Shown here: in pieces, positions 63,562-64,000 of the stretch | Position numbering within the stretch: the stretch's first letter is position 1 | Layout of the letters: every line of letters begins with the position of its first letter | NCBI GenBank assembly: GCA_963923955.1 | Contig: OZ000552.1 | Span: 806,001 to 870,000, forward strand | Origin: G963923955 sp963923955 | GTDB lineage: Bacteria; Pseudomonadota; Gammaproteobacteria; Eutrophobiales; Eutrophobiaceae | DNA: 64,000 nt | Direction: 5' to 3' | The notes under the pieces: generated by a model | Told to the model about the DNA's origin: nothing | Database searches by the model: none | Seen by the model: the letters and a program-made list of their open reading frames with translations, nothing else | Position numbers and translations under genes: made by a program

Positions 63562-64000
63562 ATGAATCTTGTTAAGAAACTTGGAGTTAAGCGGAAGCGC
63601 GATGGATTACTGAAAACTGCTCTGGCGGTTTTGCGACACCTGTATTTGCTTAAGCGTCAATTTGTGCATAAAAGAACGCTTAAAAGCGCATTGGAAAAGA
63701 GCTCGCTAAGCGAAAGGTTTAGTAGAATACATGAGAAAAATCTCTGGGAAAGCAAGGAATCTGATAGCGGACCGGGATCAGAGATTGCTTACACGGAAGG
63801 ACTTAGAGCGTGGTTAATTGACAACCTGCCAAGGCTGCATATAAAAAGATTGGTTGATGTGCCTTGTGGCGACTTTAACTGGATGAAGCTGGTGCTGCCA
63901 AGAGTAAATGTAGATTATTTCGGTTTTGATATTGTTGCGGAACTCATTCAAAAGAATCAGACGCTGTATGGTGCAGAGAGGGTTCAATTCGGCGTTGCCA
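63562..64000 (+). CDS. SAM-dependent methyltransferase, 3' end beyond the window
   Basis: The first 146 residues are visible. Basic N-terminus (about 1-45), then VDVPCGDFNWMK (about 99-110) and YFGFDIVAELI, the class I methyltransferase glycine-rich loop and the acidic ribose-binding position. The ribosome site GAGAGGA precedes ATG 63562. Base composition is visibly more AT-rich than the synthase region, so it may begin a different genomic block. Methyltransferases of this type are frequent in surface-polysaccharide loci; the target is unknown. Confidence 0.75.
   Translation, partial: MNLVKKLGVKRKRDGLLKTALAVLRHLYLLKRQFVHKRTLKSALEKSSLSERFSRIHEKNLWESKESDSGPGSEIAYTEGLRAWLIDNLPRLHIKRLVDVPCGDFNWMKLVLPRVNVDYFGFDIVAELIQKNQTLYGAERVQFGVA

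Overview
The window looks like chromosome of a gammaproteobacterium. The minus-strand order pyrG-kdsA-eno-ftsB-ispD-ispF (4072-9367) is typical of that class. TonB-dependent receptors, an encoded tRNA CCA end and many dRS3-like palindromic repeats (ATTCCTGC..GCAGGAAT type) agree with a Gram-negative, repeat-rich genome. Genus cannot be fixed from the sequence alone. No integrase, transposase, CRISPR array or rRNA was seen.

Layout. 1-4007: the end of a type I restriction locus, with an MntA/HepT-type toxin-antitoxin pair, a broken 5' fragment of an hsdR gene and an intact hsdR. 4072-9367: the core pyrG to ispF block. 9788-14135: a periplasmic amidohydrolase and a TonB receptor containing a C23 tract, with a strong promoter, a likely operator and a GntR-regulator relic next to it. 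14790-25412: housekeeping and transport genes (fhs, tag, an alpha/beta hydrolase, a sodium:alanine-type symporter, a DUF1538 membrane protein with two PII-like partners, a DUF885 lipoprotein, a DUF962 membrane protein), separated by repeat arrays. 25426-29683: a Rieske oxygenase, tRNA-Arg(ACG), a flavoprotein, a P450 relic and ribF.

29783-54736 is a dense catabolic region. It holds two more Rieske oxygenase alpha subunits, an NTF2-like protein, a LigB-type extradiol dioxygenase, a second TonB receptor, two VOC proteins, two paralogous TRZ/ATZ-type amidohydrolases, an O-methyltransferase-like protein, a quinone oxidoreductase, an AraC regulator, two MFS carriers, hydantoinase-type HyuA/HyuB with an IclR regulator, a cupin, a decayed HpaI-type aldolase, an acyl-CoA ligase and a ribokinase. 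The gene set suggests uptake, oxygenation, ring cleavage and amide/ring hydrolysis of an aromatic or N-heterocyclic compound; the substrate is unknown.

The most striking signal is regulatory. A near-identical 18-bp motif (CTTGyaCaaAtGCGCCCg) occurs four times, only in gene-flanking gaps: before the Rieske/NTF2 divergent pair, before the second TonB receptor, between the quinone oxidoreductase operon and the AraC gene, and just after the AraC gene before the VOC/MFS genes. It is probably the operator of the local AraC regulator. That regulator carries an in-frame run of 30 G within its coding sequence. Slippage there would switch the whole set, giving a candidate phase-variable catabolic regulon. 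The C23 run in the first TonB receptor and a 4x heptamer in the PKS gene are further slippage-prone sites.

54772-63387: DUF1285 gene, pfaD-like enoyl reductase and a 2120-residue PfaA-like polyketide/fatty-acid synthase form a compact minus-strand operon without pfaB/pfaC. The window ends inside a methyltransferase gene (63562-64000).
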